Counted from the first letter of the stretch, positions 34,156-43,070 are shown. The stretch is 64,000 nt of DNA from Bacteroidota bacterium (GCA_023386585.1 JAEWJM010000003.1:234068-298067), one strand, 5' to 3'. Notes: generated by a model from the sequence alone, not told the origin. Translations and numbers: made by a program.

Positions 34156-34689
34156 TTAATTCCAGTTTTCTTCGAAGCCGAAATCTTCAAAATTGTCGTC
34201 GCCATCCAGCATGTCGAGGTCTTCCTCATCATAATCGTCTTCGTCGTAATCGAAATCGCCTTCAGAGTCGGAGAAATCCTTTTCGGGGGCGCTATTCGGC
34301 ATGACGCCGTGCGAAAATAGTACACTTGGATAGTTTTCACCTGCCTGGACGTCCTCAATTGCGGCGAGTTCAACAAGAAACGTCCACATATTCAGGAAAT
34401 CGTATACGTAGATGATTTTTGTCTGATCTTTATCAAGAAGTTCATTGATCTGGTAATCGCCCATGACTTTCTGTTCGCCGGCGACTTCACCCGTATCAAA
34501 AAGCGAAATTTCCTCATCCTGGTTCCATAGATCGTCACATGTATAAAAGGAAGCTATTTCGGTGCCGTCAAAACCAAAAGCGTTGACAATCGCATTGTGA
34601 AGGTCTTCCATATTGTCGTCCTCAAGGATCGCAATGTCACGAAACACATCGTCTTCGGCATCAAGAATGACTCTGAATTTATAAACCAT
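34156..34689 (-). CDS. pRiA4b ORF-3-like protein with acidic tail
   Basis: 177 residues. MVYKFRVILDAEDDVFRDIAI, LHNAIVNAFGFDG, ASFYTCDDLW and IIYVYDFLNMWTFLVEL match the plasmid pRiA4b ORF-3 family (PF07929), also called IS1096 passenger TnpR-like. The fold is small and beta-rich; function unknown. Residues 134-177 are almost entirely Asp, Glu and Phe/Tyr (DFDYDEDDYDEEDLDMLDGD). It is not a transposon remnant here: no transposase or inverted ends are present. Confidence 0.85.
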   Translation of the reverse strand: MVYKFRVILDAEDDVFRDIAILEDDNMEDLHNAIVNAFGFDGTEIASFYTCDDLWNQDEEISLFDTGEVAGEQKVMGDYQINELLDKDQTKIIYVYDFLNMWTFLVELAAIEDVQAGENYPSVLFSHGVMPNSAPEKDFSDSEGDFDYDEDDYDEEDLDMLDGDDNFEDFGFEENWN

Positions 34690-34710
34690 AACCTAAATTT
34701 TTAGAGAGGC

Positions 34711-34718
34711 CAAAGGTA
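34711..34718 (-). promoter_or_regulatory. -7 box for the pRiA4b-like gene and its operon
   Basis: TACCTTTG on the minus strand, 21 bases before the ATG at 34689. No -33 TTG identified. Confidence 0.55.
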
Positions 34719-34823
34719 AAATTAATATTCGCTTCGGCTTGAAAAAGTAATCAACAATTTGAACGATTACAGCCAGATTAAACAGTCGCGAATTCAGGAA
34801 AGTTGATCGAAACAAATGTAAAA

Positions 34824-36695
34824 TTATCCGCGGTCCTTGAACGTATTGATAATCTTCTGTCCGCGCAGCAAAATCTTCAGACCTTGTCGTTTGATCGATA
34901 TCCCGGGATCGTTTTTCCGATGTTCTTCGGTGCTGATCTTGTAGCTCGAGATAATGTTCTGATACGACAAAAGACCAATGATGTTCGGGTCCTTTTCGGA
35001 TAAAACCGGAACGACGTCGATATTTTCGTGAGCCATGGTTTCGACAGCGGCGCGCAAGGTGTCATTATAATTAACCGAAATATGCCTGCGCTTGATAAGT
35101 GTTCCGATCAGCGTATCGGATTTATGGTTTTGGTTGAAGAGGTTCGAACTGCTTACGATTCCTTTATATTCGCCGGTCACCGTAGAAATAATGAAATAAT
35201 TTCCATTGTATTCCGGCTCCTTGTGAAGCCAGTCGATTACTTCGCCGATCGTATTGTCCTCACTGAAAACCATCCCGTCTTTTTGCATCACCTGACTGAC
35301 AGAAATCTTTTCGAGCACATCCGGCTCGTACGAAGTCGGAGTTTTGACGCCACGGCGTGAAATTTTTTCGGTCATGATCGTATTCTCCATCAGGAAAAAC
35401 GAAATAATGTAGGAAGCGCCGCAAGTTGCCAGCAATGGCAGCAAGGCATTGGATTGCCCGGTTGTCTCGAGCGCGAAGATTATGGAAGTTATAAATGCCC
35501 GTGATGCTCCTGCGAACATGGCCGACATCCCGACAAGCGCTGCTAAAGGAAGCGTCACTCCTGAACCGGGAAAAATTAAAAGCACCAAAGTTCCCAGCAG
35601 CATTCCCAGCGCTCCGCCAATCGTCAGCAACGGCGCGAGGGTTCCGCCCGAGGTTCCGCTTCCCAATGCAATTGCCCACGAAATAAATTTAAGGATGCAA
35701 AGCGAAAAGACGACCTGGATCGTGAGATCCGCCGAAAGTATGTCGGTTATATTGTTGTAGCCCACGCCAAGTGTGCGTGGTGCAAAATATCCTATAACGC
35801 CGACAGCCAATCCGCCGATTGCAGGCCATGTTGCCCAATGCACGGGAAGTTTTTCAAATGCGTCTTCAATAAAATAAACAATTTTGGTTGTCAACACCGA
35901 TAACAAACCGATAACAACGCCCATTATGCTATATGCGATCAGCGCGGTATTGGTAGGAACGGCGATAAATTCGTCGCTTTGAAATACCGGTCCATGTCCA
36001 AACAACAGGTGATGGAACGCTGCGCCGGTGATGCAGGCGACCGTTACGGGAACGATTGAACGCGGCGAAAATTCAAAAAGAAGCAGTTCAATGGCAAGGA
36101 AAATACCCGCGATCGGGCTTCCGAAAATGGCAGCCATACCGGCAGTTGCGCCAGCGGCGAGCAGGATTTTTCGCTCGTTATGGGTTATTTTCAGGAGTTG
36201 GCCAAGTGTCGAACCGAGCGCGCCACCGGTTGCGATAATCGGTCCCTCAGCGCCAAAAGGTCCACCGGTACCAATCGAAATCGCCGATGAAATTGGTTTA
36301 AGATACGTAATGGCAGGTTTGATCTTACTTTGATTGGTAAGGATTTGTTCCATCGCCTCAGGAATTCCGTGGCCGCGAATTGCTTTCGATCCATATAGCG
36401 CCATAAGTCCAACAATAGCTCCGCCTATCGCGGGAACCAATATGACCCATAATCCCATTGTGTTGTCGGCCGGACTTCCGTCAGCGATTGAAAAGGATCC
36501 GTGAAAAGAAATATTTGTGATAAGGTTGATAAGGTAGATCAGCAGTTTTGCAATGACGCTTATTACTGCCGCCAAAAGAATTGCAAGTGAAGAAATGTAA
36601 AGCAGCCGTTTTTTATTTTGTGTGGATTTCGGCTTAATGTTCTCGGCTTCGAGTGTTGGACTTAACGAGACGGAAATTGGAATTGTTCTGGGCAT
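34824..36695 (-). CDS. ClC-type chloride channel/antiporter with two CBS domains
   Basis: 623 residues from ATG 36695; an earlier ATG at 36755 precedes the promoter box. Ten or more membrane helices. Selectivity-filter motifs: GHGIPEA, GPFGAEGPIIATGGALGS (with the gating Glu) and SGTSGGTLAPLL. The C-terminal 150 residues form two CBS domains (VMQKDGMVFSEDNTIGEVI and LIKRRHISVNYNDTLRAAVE). CBS pairs sense nucleotides. Transport mode, channel or H+/Cl- exchange, cannot be decided by eye. Confidence 0.92.
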   Translation of the reverse strand: MPRTIPISVSLSPTLEAENIKPKSTQNKKRLLYISSLAILLAAVISVIAKLLIYLINLITNISFHGSFSIADGSPADNTMGLWVILVPAIGGAIVGLMALYGSKAIRGHGIPEAMEQILTNQSKIKPAITYLKPISSAISIGTGGPFGAEGPIIATGGALGSTLGQLLKITHNERKILLAAGATAGMAAIFGSPIAGIFLAIELLLFEFSPRSIVPVTVACITGAAFHHLLFGHGPVFQSDEFIAVPTNTALIAYSIMGVVIGLLSVLTTKIVYFIEDAFEKLPVHWATWPAIGGLAVGVIGYFAPRTLGVGYNNITDILSADLTIQVVFSLCILKFISWAIALGSGTSGGTLAPLLTIGGALGMLLGTLVLLIFPGSGVTLPLAALVGMSAMFAGASRAFITSIIFALETTGQSNALLPLLATCGASYIISFFLMENTIMTEKISRRGVKTPTSYEPDVLEKISVSQVMQKDGMVFSEDNTIGEVIDWLHKEPEYNGNYFIISTVTGEYKGIVSSSNLFNQNHKSDTLIGTLIKRRHISVNYNDTLRAAVETMAHENIDVVPVLSEKDPNIIGLLSYQNIISSYKISTEEHRKNDPGISIKRQGLKILLRGQKIINTFKDRG

Positions 36696-36744
36696 TTGGT
36701 CTTTTGTCAATCTGAACCTTGCGGATTCAGTGAGGTGATTATTG

Positions 36745-36752
36745 CAAAAGTA
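36745..36752 (-). promoter_or_regulatory. -7 box of the ClC gene
   Basis: TACTTTTG on the minus strand, 50 bases before the chosen ATG. It lies downstream of the alternative ATG at 36755, which supports the shorter protein. Confidence 0.6.
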
Positions 36753-36842
36753 CAATCCACATTTAACATTTTTTTTATTTCACCCGAACTTTTAAGATTG
36801 TTTTAAGCAATTGAAAAAAATCCCTACTAGTAATTCCGGCCA

Positions 36843-36868
36843 TAAAAAAAGCCCAAATTAATGGGCTT
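36843..36868 (-). terminator. Terminator of the 132-residue secreted protein gene
   Basis: On the minus strand AAGCCCA-TTAATT-TGGGCTT followed by TTTTT, starting 5 bases after the stop codon. Confidence 0.9.
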
Positions 36869-36872
36869 CTTA

Positions 36873-37271
36873 TTAATGTTTTTCGGTCTTCGAGCACATT
36901 CCGACAATTTCGTGGAATATGTCGTGCGCTTCTCCAATCGCTCTTGTAAGTGAATCGTCCGGACCTTTTCCAACTACGAGTTTATTCACTTCCCGCGTCT
37001 TTTCCTGAAGGCGCTGTACCGACTCCATAATCGCTTTCGTTTGAAATTCTTTAGGAACTTCAGATTTGGTAAGATCCATTGCGCGGTCGAAAAGCAATTG
37101 TGATTCTGCGCGCAAAGGCTTCAGGTCGCCATTCTCGGAAGGATGAAAAGTCCGTGACATTACTTCGTGAAATGCCTTGATTGCCGGCCATTTCTCAGTT
37201 ACCGATTGTGCATTTATTTTTCCCGCTACGAGAAAAACGGCGATCAGCGCCAATGTTTTGATTGTTTTCAT
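36873..37271 (-). CDS. Small secreted protein, function unknown
   Basis: 132 residues with a signal peptide ending INAQ (about residue 22). The mature protein is helical (EKWPAIKAFHEVMSRTF, AIGEAHDIFHEIVGMC) with three His in the helices near both ends. This resembles other small periplasmic helical proteins of Flavobacterium but I do not recognise a family. Own -7 box and terminator. Not part of a larger operon. Confidence 0.75.
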   Translation of the reverse strand: MKTIKTLALIAVFLVAGKINAQSVTEKWPAIKAFHEVMSRTFHPSENGDLKPLRAESQLLFDRAMDLTKSEVPKEFQTKAIMESVQRLQEKTREVNKLVVGKGPDDSLTRAIGEAHDIFHEIVGMCSKTEKH

Positions 37272-37296
37272 TATTTGAAAAAATTAAAAGTGTTTC

Positions 37297-37304
37297 CAAA
37301 TATA
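37297..37304 (-). promoter_or_regulatory. -7 box for the 132-residue secreted protein gene
   Basis: TATATTTG on the minus strand, 25 bases before the ATG at 37271. Confidence 0.55.
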
Positions 37305-37421
37305 GAAATATTCTGTTAATCGGGAAGTCGGTGCGACTCATCCATTAAAATTTACAATTCGGCAATCAATTTTTGCCGGCTTTAACATTTCAATGGATAT
37401 TTGTCGCACAAAATCTAACCG

Positions 37422-39578
37422 ATGAAAGCAATTTCCTTTATTTTTTTGTTGATAAGCAGCGGCATGCTGGCACAGACTGTCGTTTCCGGAATGGTTACCG
37501 ATCAGAAAGGCGGACCGATTCCCGGTGCCAATGTTTTTCTTGACGGAACTTACGATGGCGCGACAACCGACGAACAGGGTAATTTTAACTTCACAACAAG
37601 TGAAAAAGGCTCGCAAACATTGGTAGTAACAGTGCTGACTTACGAAACGGTAAAACTTCCGATAACGGTTGGCGAATTTCACGACAAGACCATCAAGATG
37701 CGCGAAAGCGTAAATACACTTGACGCCGTCGTAATTACCGCCGGAACTTTCGAAGCCGGAGATAAAGCGCGGGTTTCGGTTTTAAAGCCATTGGACATTG
37801 TGACAACGGCAGGATCGGCTGGAAATATAATCGCTGCGCTGCAAACGCTGCCGGGAACGCAAACAGTAGGCGAGGACGGACGCCTTTTCGTTCGGGGCGG
37901 CGAAGCAGACGAAACGCAAACATTCATTGACGGCATTCGGGTGGCGCAGCCCTATGGCGCCAGCGTTGCTGAAGTTCCAACCCGCGGCAGGTTCAGCCCG
38001 TTCCTTTTCAGTGGAATTTCTTTTTCGACCGGCGGTTATTCGGCAGAATATGGCGATGCGCTTTCAAGCGTACTTTTGCTGAATACGCAGGACGATCCCG
38101 ACCAGAACAAGACGGATGTTTCACTGATGACGGTCGGCCTTGGCGTTGGCCACACCACAAAAGGCAAGAAAAACTCGATCAGTTTTAACGCGTCGTATAT
38201 CGATTTGGCGCCATATCATGCGGCTTTTCCGGAGAGTGCCGACTGGAATCGGCCGTTTCAGTCATTGTCGGGCGAAACCGTATTCCGGCATCATTTTGCA
38301 AACGGGCTTTTAAAAATTTACGGCGCTTTCGATGCGTCACGGTTCGACATCAATCAGGAAAGCATCAATACCGATTACAAGACCAGGATCAATCTACACA
38401 ACAACAATCTTTATTTTAACGCTTCCTACAAGGGAAATTTCGGTAGCCGCTGGCAGCTCTTTAGCGGTGCAAGTTATGGATACAGCCATAATGATATCGA
38501 TATTATGCGCGACAACCTAACAAATGGCGAGCATGCGGCACATCTGAAGTTCAAACTGAAAAAAACGTTCTCGGACAGGGTCAGCCTCGCTTTTGGTGCC
38601 GACGAATTCCTGACAAGTTTTGATGAGGATTTTGCCGTTTACACCGGCGGTACGTTCAGCGACGGATATCATTCTGCGATTACAGCAGTTTACGCCGAAA
38701 GCGATATCTTTTTATCCCGAAAGCTCGCCGCAAAGGTCGGCGGCCGGTTCTCCTACAACAACCAACTTCAGGAAACTTCTTTGAGTCCACGTGTTTCACT
38801 AGCTTACAAAGTCGCGAAGTCGAGCCAGTTTTCTTTTGCTTACGGCGAATTTTCGCAGGCGCCAAAGCAGGATTACATCAAGTTTTCGGACTTGCACAAT
38901 TTTGAAAACGAGCGAGCAACCCATTGGATACTCAATTATCAGTACAGCGCCAACAAGCAAACGCTGCGCGCCGAGGCTTATCTTAAGGAATACAACGAGC
39001 TGGTGACTTTTACCGGTGATCGTCCGTCTTTCGATAGCGATTATTCCAACAATGGTTTTGGATATGCAAAAGGGATCGATGTGTTCTGGCGAGATGGACG
39101 GACGGTGCGGAATCTGGAGTATTGGGTTTCCTATTCCTATATCGACACCAAAAGGCTTTACCGCAATTTTCCGGTCGAGGCAACTCCCGGATTTGTCGCC
39201 AATCAATCGTTGTCGGTCGTAACAAAGTACTGGATCAACGACTGGCGCTCACAACTGGGACTAACGAATTCCTTTTCGACCGGCCGGCCATTTACGAATC
39301 CGAACGATCCTGGCTTTATGAACAGCAAAACGCGCGGCTATAACAGTCTGAGCTTTAGTTGGGCCTATTTGCTGAGCGCTCAAAAGATTTTGTATTTTTC
39401 GGTATCGAACGTACTCAATAATGCGAATGTTTTCGGATACGAATATGCCAATTCGCCTGACATTGCCGGAAATTACGATCGCAGGGCTATTGTTCCGACT
39501 GCGGACCGATTCTTCTTTGTCGGATTCTTCTGGACGATAAGCGACGACAAGAAAAGCAACCAACTGGATAATCTTTAA
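37422..39578 (+). CDS. TonB-dependent receptor with carboxypeptidase-like N-terminal domain
   Basis: 718 residues. Signal peptide about 1-16 (SGMLAQ). Residues 20-100 are a CarboxypepD_reg-like beta sandwich (GMVTDQKGGPIPGANVFLDG). The plug domain at about 100-220 has LQTLPGTQTVGEDGRLFVRGG and ETQTFIDGIRV. The rest is a 22-strand-type barrel, with a last strand ending FFVGFFWTIS. It imports a substrate across the outer membrane using TonB energy. There is no SusD partner beside it, so it is not a typical polysaccharide utilisation locus. Substrate unknown. Confidence 0.92.
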   Translation: MKAISFIFLLISSGMLAQTVVSGMVTDQKGGPIPGANVFLDGTYDGATTDEQGNFNFTTSEKGSQTLVVTVLTYETVKLPITVGEFHDKTIKMRESVNTLDAVVITAGTFEAGDKARVSVLKPLDIVTTAGSAGNIIAALQTLPGTQTVGEDGRLFVRGGEADETQTFIDGIRVAQPYGASVAEVPTRGRFSPFLFSGISFSTGGYSAEYGDALSSVLLLNTQDDPDQNKTDVSLMTVGLGVGHTTKGKKNSISFNASYIDLAPYHAAFPESADWNRPFQSLSGETVFRHHFANGLLKIYGAFDASRFDINQESINTDYKTRINLHNNNLYFNASYKGNFGSRWQLFSGASYGYSHNDIDIMRDNLTNGEHAAHLKFKLKKTFSDRVSLAFGADEFLTSFDEDFAVYTGGTFSDGYHSAITAVYAESDIFLSRKLAAKVGGRFSYNNQLQETSLSPRVSLAYKVAKSSQFSFAYGEFSQAPKQDYIKFSDLHNFENERATHWILNYQYSANKQTLRAEAYLKEYNELVTFTGDRPSFDSDYSNNGFGYAKGIDVFWRDGRTVRNLEYWVSYSYIDTKRLYRNFPVEATPGFVANQSLSVVTKYWINDWRSQLGLTNSFSTGRPFTNPNDPGFMNSKTRGYNSLSFSWAYLLSAQKILYFSVSNVLNNANVFGYEYANSPDIAGNYDRRAIVPTADRFFFVGFFWTISDDKKSNQLDNL

Positions 39579-39640
39579 CGGTTCATCCGTTAAATCTGAC
39601 GGTTGGGCAACATAAAATTCATTCGGGTAAAATACCGCCA

Positions 39641-39648
39641 TACTTTTG
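39641..39648 (+). promoter_or_regulatory. -7 box before the TPR-like protein gene
   Basis: TACTTTTG, 20 bases before the ATG at 39669. It may also drive the following kinase operon. Confidence 0.6.
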
Positions 39649-39668
39649 AATCATTAAAACCAGATATC

Positions 39669-40298
39669 ATGAAAAAATTATTGACGTTAATTGTAATCTG
39701 CTGCGCCACAATCGCATCGGCGCAGGGGAAATTTGAAGAAGGAATGAACAAAGCGTTCGCCGTATGGAAAGAAGGCAAGAACGATGAAGCTTCCGCAATC
39801 TTTGAAAGGATAGCCGCCGCAGAAAAAGACAACTGGCTTCCGAATTATTATGTTGCGCTGGTAAACACGATCAGTGCATTTCAGACAAAAGATCCACAGC
39901 GGGTGAGCGCATTGCTTGAAAAGGCTCAGAGTGCGCTCGATGTCGAACTGGCAAAAGCGCCAACCAATGCGGAACTTCTGGTGATGCAGGCAATGATTCA
40001 CACAGCCTGGATTGCTTTCGATCCGATGACAAACGGAATGAAGCTATCGTCGAAGGTTATGGAACTCTATACAAAGGCTCAGGTCATCGCGCCCGATAAT
40101 CCGCGTGTTGTCTTTGGAAAAGCAGAATTCGAGATCGGCGGCGCACGTTATTTCGGAACCGATACAAAAGCAATGTGTGCCGAAATTGATCGCTCTATCG
40201 AACTATTCAACAAATTTAAGCCGGAAAGTCCGTATCATCCAAAATGGGGACTTGACCGCGCGCTTGCAGCACAACAGGAGTGTCAAAAACAAAAATGA
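39669..40298 (+). CDS. Secreted TPR-like protein, function unknown
   Basis: 209 residues from ATG 39669 (MKKLLTLIVICCATIASAQG, signal peptide). The mature part is helical, with TPR-like units such as KAFAVWKEGKNDEASAIFER and LLEKAQSALDVELAKAPTNAELL. Cys at about 185 and 205. The last codons overlap the kinase ATG (ATGA), so it is coupled to the signalling genes and may be the periplasmic partner of the kinase (inference). Confidence 0.75.
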   Translation: MKKLLTLIVICCATIASAQGKFEEGMNKAFAVWKEGKNDEASAIFERIAAAEKDNWLPNYYVALVNTISAFQTKDPQRVSALLEKAQSALDVELAKAPTNAELLVMQAMIHTAWIAFDPMTNGMKLSSKVMELYTKAQVIAPDNPRVVFGKAEFEIGGARYFGTDTKAMCAEIDRSIELFNKFKPESPYHPKWGLDRALAAQQECQKQK

Positions 40299-41638
40299 AC
40301 AAATACGTAAAAGAGCTGGTAAAAGCAGTCGCGCTTGGTTGTATCATCTTTGTGGTGCTGCAGTTGTTGGGACTGGCGTTCGGAGGCCGCATCCGGTGGA
40401 ACCACCATTTGCTGGTCAACTTTACGTACACCATGTTTTATACTGTCTGCATTTACGTTGCGAATGCATTTGTTTTTATTACGCTTGACAGGATTTATAA
40501 GCACGACAGGTTTAACCGCCGGCGCATCGCTATTGGATTTGTGACTTCATTTGCAGCGACCGTTGTGAGCTTGTTTCTGCTCCGGGGTTTCATCAGCACG
40601 GTCATTGAGCACAAAACGGCTGAGGAGTTTTATCGGAATGAGTCGTTTGCGGATTATTTCGTTTCAATAGTGATCTTTTTCTTCATCAGCCTGTTTATTC
40701 ATGCGTTCTATTTATACAAAGCATATCAGGAAAATAAGGTAAGGGAACAGAAGATCATCGCAGGAACCGCCTCAGCCAAGTTTGAATCGCTGAAAAACCA
40801 GATCGACCCTCATTTTCTGTTCAACAGCCTGAACGTACTGAGTTCACTTATCGAAGAAAATCCGGAAGCCGCCCAAAAGTTTACGACCTCGCTGTCAAAA
40901 GTTTACCGTTATGTTCTTGAACAAAAAGATAAAGATCTTGTGCCGGTTTCTGAAGAGCTTGATTTTGCGAAAACGTACATGAATTTACTCAAAATGCGTT
41001 TCGAAAACAGCCTTTTCTACGAGCTGCCGGAAAGCGGATTTGACGAAGATTCGAAAGTGGTGCCATTATCGCTTCAACTGTTGCTTGAGAACACAGTGAA
41101 ACACAATGTGGCGACAGAACAGAAGCCGCTGCGTATCAGGATTTTTATTGAAAATGGCTACCTGTGCATTTCGAACGACCTGCATCCAAAAGTAGGCCTT
41201 GACGAGCGTCAGGGCGTCGGACTGCAAAATATAATCAATCGCTATTCGATCGTGACGCACCGAAAAATCCAGATCGAGGAAACTGCGGACACCTTCATAG
41301 TGCGCATTCCGGTCTTGACCCGAAAGGTGAAACAGCTTCCCGAAATGGAAAGCGAGGCCCAATTGCACTATGCGCAGGCAAAGAAACGCGTGGAGGAAAT
41401 AAAGGGTTTTTACGGGAATCTGACTTCGTATCTAATTGTGATGTTGGGAATTACACTGATAAACTTACTGACCTATCCAAAGTTCTTGTGGTTTATTTTT
41501 CCTGCAATCGGCTGGGGCGTTGGCGTTCTTTTTCACGGACTCTCAGTTTACAATGCGCTTCCGTTGTGTGGTAAAGATTGGGAAGAGCGAAAAATCAGGC
41601 AATTGCTTGAAAAGGAATCAAATGCAAAATGGAAATAA
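40295..41638 (+). CDS. LytS/YehU-type histidine kinase with C-terminal 2TM domain
   Basis: 447 residues from ATG 40295, which overlaps the previous stop. Four membrane helices in the first 140 residues, then a His_kinase domain (PF06580) with QIDPHFLFNSLNVLSSLIEE (His173) and an ATPase part LSLQLLLENTVKHNV. Unusually, residues 365-447 form a 2TM domain (KKRVEEIKGFYGNLTSYLIV, then FIFPAIGWGVGVLF and DWEERKIRQLLEKE), homologous to the next two proteins. The cognate regulator is the LytTR protein ending the operon. Confidence 0.9.
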   Translation: MNKYVKELVKAVALGCIIFVVLQLLGLAFGGRIRWNHHLLVNFTYTMFYTVCIYVANAFVFITLDRIYKHDRFNRRRIAIGFVTSFAATVVSLFLLRGFISTVIEHKTAEEFYRNESFADYFVSIVIFFFISLFIHAFYLYKAYQENKVREQKIIAGTASAKFESLKNQIDPHFLFNSLNVLSSLIEENPEAAQKFTTSLSKVYRYVLEQKDKDLVPVSEELDFAKTYMNLLKMRFENSLFYELPESGFDEDSKVVPLSLQLLLENTVKHNVATEQKPLRIRIFIENGYLCISNDLHPKVGLDERQGVGLQNIINRYSIVTHRKIQIEETADTFIVRIPVLTRKVKQLPEMESEAQLHYAQAKKRVEEIKGFYGNLTSYLIVMLGITLINLLTYPKFLWFIFPAIGWGVGVLFHGLSVYNALPLCGKDWEERKIRQLLEKESNAKWK

Positions 41639-41640
41639 TC

Positions 41641-41946
41641 ATGGAACATTCCGAAAAAATTAATCCCGAACTGTACCGAATCGCCAGGAAACGCGTTCGG
41701 CGACTGAGACGGTTTTATTATACTGTCGCCTGCTACGTCTTCGTGATCGGGATTCTGGCAATCATAAACCTGCGCGATACGCCCGACGAAATCTGGTTCA
41801 TTTTTCCGGCGATCGGCTGGGGAATAGGTATGCTGTTCTACGCGATGTCGGTATTTCAATACAACCCGTTCCTGCCACGTGGTTGGGAGGAACGGAAGAT
41901 TGCAGAAATTCTCGAGAAAGAAAAAACCAAACAACAAAAACAATAA
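41641..41946 (+). CDS. 2TM domain protein, copy 1
   Basis: 101 residues from ATG 41641; an in-frame ATG at 41629 lies in the kinase gene's end. Two membrane helices flanked by charged ends: RKRVRRLRRFYYTVACYVFV, then FIFPAIGWGIGMLFYAMSV and GWEERKIAEILEKEK. The 2TM domain family (PF13239) is found in Bacteroidota next to LytTR systems. Starts here and in the next gene share TAATC-ATG-GAA. Function unknown; possibly a membrane partner of the kinase. Confidence 0.85.
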   Translation: MEHSEKINPELYRIARKRVRRLRRFYYTVACYVFVIGILAIINLRDTPDEIWFIFPAIGWGIGMLFYAMSVFQYNPFLPRGWEERKIAEILEKEKTKQQKQ

Positions 41947-41948
41947 TC

Positions 41949-42266
41949 ATGGAAAATTTAGATGAAATGCAGCGCGAGCGGTTTGAGCGGGCAAGAAAAC
42001 GGGTAAAATCGATCGGCGGCTTCTACCGACACCTGATGGTTTACGTAGTGGTTAATATCGCACTTTTGGCGATGTCGTACTTCTCCAAGGATTCGGGTGA
42101 GAATTTTTGGGAATTCCACACCTTTTCAACAGCCTTTTTTTGGGGAATCGGCCTGATGTTTCACGCATTGGCAGTGTTTTCTAAAAATGTCCTCTTCGGA
42201 AACGACTGGGAAGAACGCAAGATTCGCGAGTACATGGATAAGCGGCGTACCGAAAAGTGGGAATAG
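41949..42266 (+). CDS. 2TM domain protein, copy 2
   Basis: 105 residues from ATG 41949, two bases after the previous stop. Two membrane helices: ARKRVKSIGGFYRHLMVYVV and FSTAFFWGIGLMFHALAVF, then NDWEERKIREYMDKRR. Paralogous with the preceding protein and the kinase tail. The TAG stop overlaps the GTG start of the LytTR gene. Confidence 0.85.
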   Translation: MENLDEMQRERFERARKRVKSIGGFYRHLMVYVVVNIALLAMSYFSKDSGENFWEFHTFSTAFFWGIGLMFHALAVFSKNVLFGNDWEERKIREYMDKRRTEKWE

Positions 42267-43018
42267 TGACAGCAATAATTATTGAAGATGAAAAACCGGC
42301 GGCAAGGCTGCTGCAGCGAAAGCTCGAGCGCATCGGAATTTCCGCTGCGGTTATGCTACATTCGGTAGCGGAGTCGGTGGACTGGTTTCATTCCAACCCG
42401 CATCCGGACCTGATTTTTCTCGACATTCAACTGTCGGACGGCTTGTCTTTTGAAGTATTTGAAAGTGTCGATATAAAGACTGCCGTTATCTTTACCACTG
42501 CTTACGACGAGTACGCGCTAAAAGCCTTTAAGCTAAATAGTATCGATTATTTATTGAAACCAATAGATGAAGACGAACTCAAAGCGGCAATCGATAAATT
42601 TGAGCGCACGCAACAGACGGCAAATGCGGTTCCGTTCGATCTTGCGAGCTTTCGCAAACTGTTCTCCGGAACTACCAATCAATTCAAAAAAAGGTTCACC
42701 GTGAAGGTTGGCCAGCATCTTCGGGTTATAGCAACCGAAGACATCGAATGCATCTACAGCGAAAACAAGGCAACCTACATTCACACCGTCGACAACCGCG
42801 ATTATCCGATCGAGTCAACACTGGAATCGCTTGAGCAGGAACTTGATCCCACACAATTCTTCCGCATCAGCCGGAAATTCCTGATCCCGATGAAATCGGT
42901 CCGTGAAATCGCGATGTACAGCAATTCCCGACTCAAAGTTTCGCTGCCAACATACAAGGCAGATGAGGTTATCGTGAGCCGCGAAAAGGTTTCCGACTTC
43001 AGGAACTGGCTTAGCTGA
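42266..43018 (+). CDS. LytTR family response regulator
   Basis: 250 residues. A GTG start at 42266 gives the standard beginning MTAIIIEDEKPAARLLQRKL; it overlaps the previous TAG. Receiver 1-120 with phospho-Asp53 (FLDIQLSDG) and KPID loop; LytTR DNA-binding domain about 140-250 (FTVKVGQHLRVIATEDIECI, FFRISRKFLIPMKSV). It would bind direct-repeat operators upstream of target genes after phosphorylation by the kinase. Confidence 0.95.
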   Translation: MTAIIIEDEKPAARLLQRKLERIGISAAVMLHSVAESVDWFHSNPHPDLIFLDIQLSDGLSFEVFESVDIKTAVIFTTAYDEYALKAFKLNSIDYLLKPIDEDELKAAIDKFERTQQTANAVPFDLASFRKLFSGTTNQFKKRFTVKVGQHLRVIATEDIECIYSENKATYIHTVDNRDYPIESTLESLEQELDPTQFFRISRKFLIPMKSVREIAMYSNSRLKVSLPTYKADEVIVSREKVSDFRNWLS

Positions 43019-43020
43019 AT

Positions 43021-43070
43021 AAAAAAAGCTGTTTCAAACGCGTTTTTTCACGACGCAAATGAAACAGCTT
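43021..43070 (-). terminator. Long-stem terminator downstream of the CsbD gene
   Basis: An 11-base perfect stem, AAGCTGTTTCA (43026-43036) and TGAAACAGCTT (43060-43070), with a 23-base loop. On the minus strand it is followed by seven T, so it mainly terminates CsbD transcripts; it may also block the LytTR operon. Confidence 0.75.

Noticed and set aside
34156..34689. Possible transposon passenger gene because of the family name (IS1096 passenger TnpR-like)
   Set aside because: No transposase, terminal repeats or target duplication around it.
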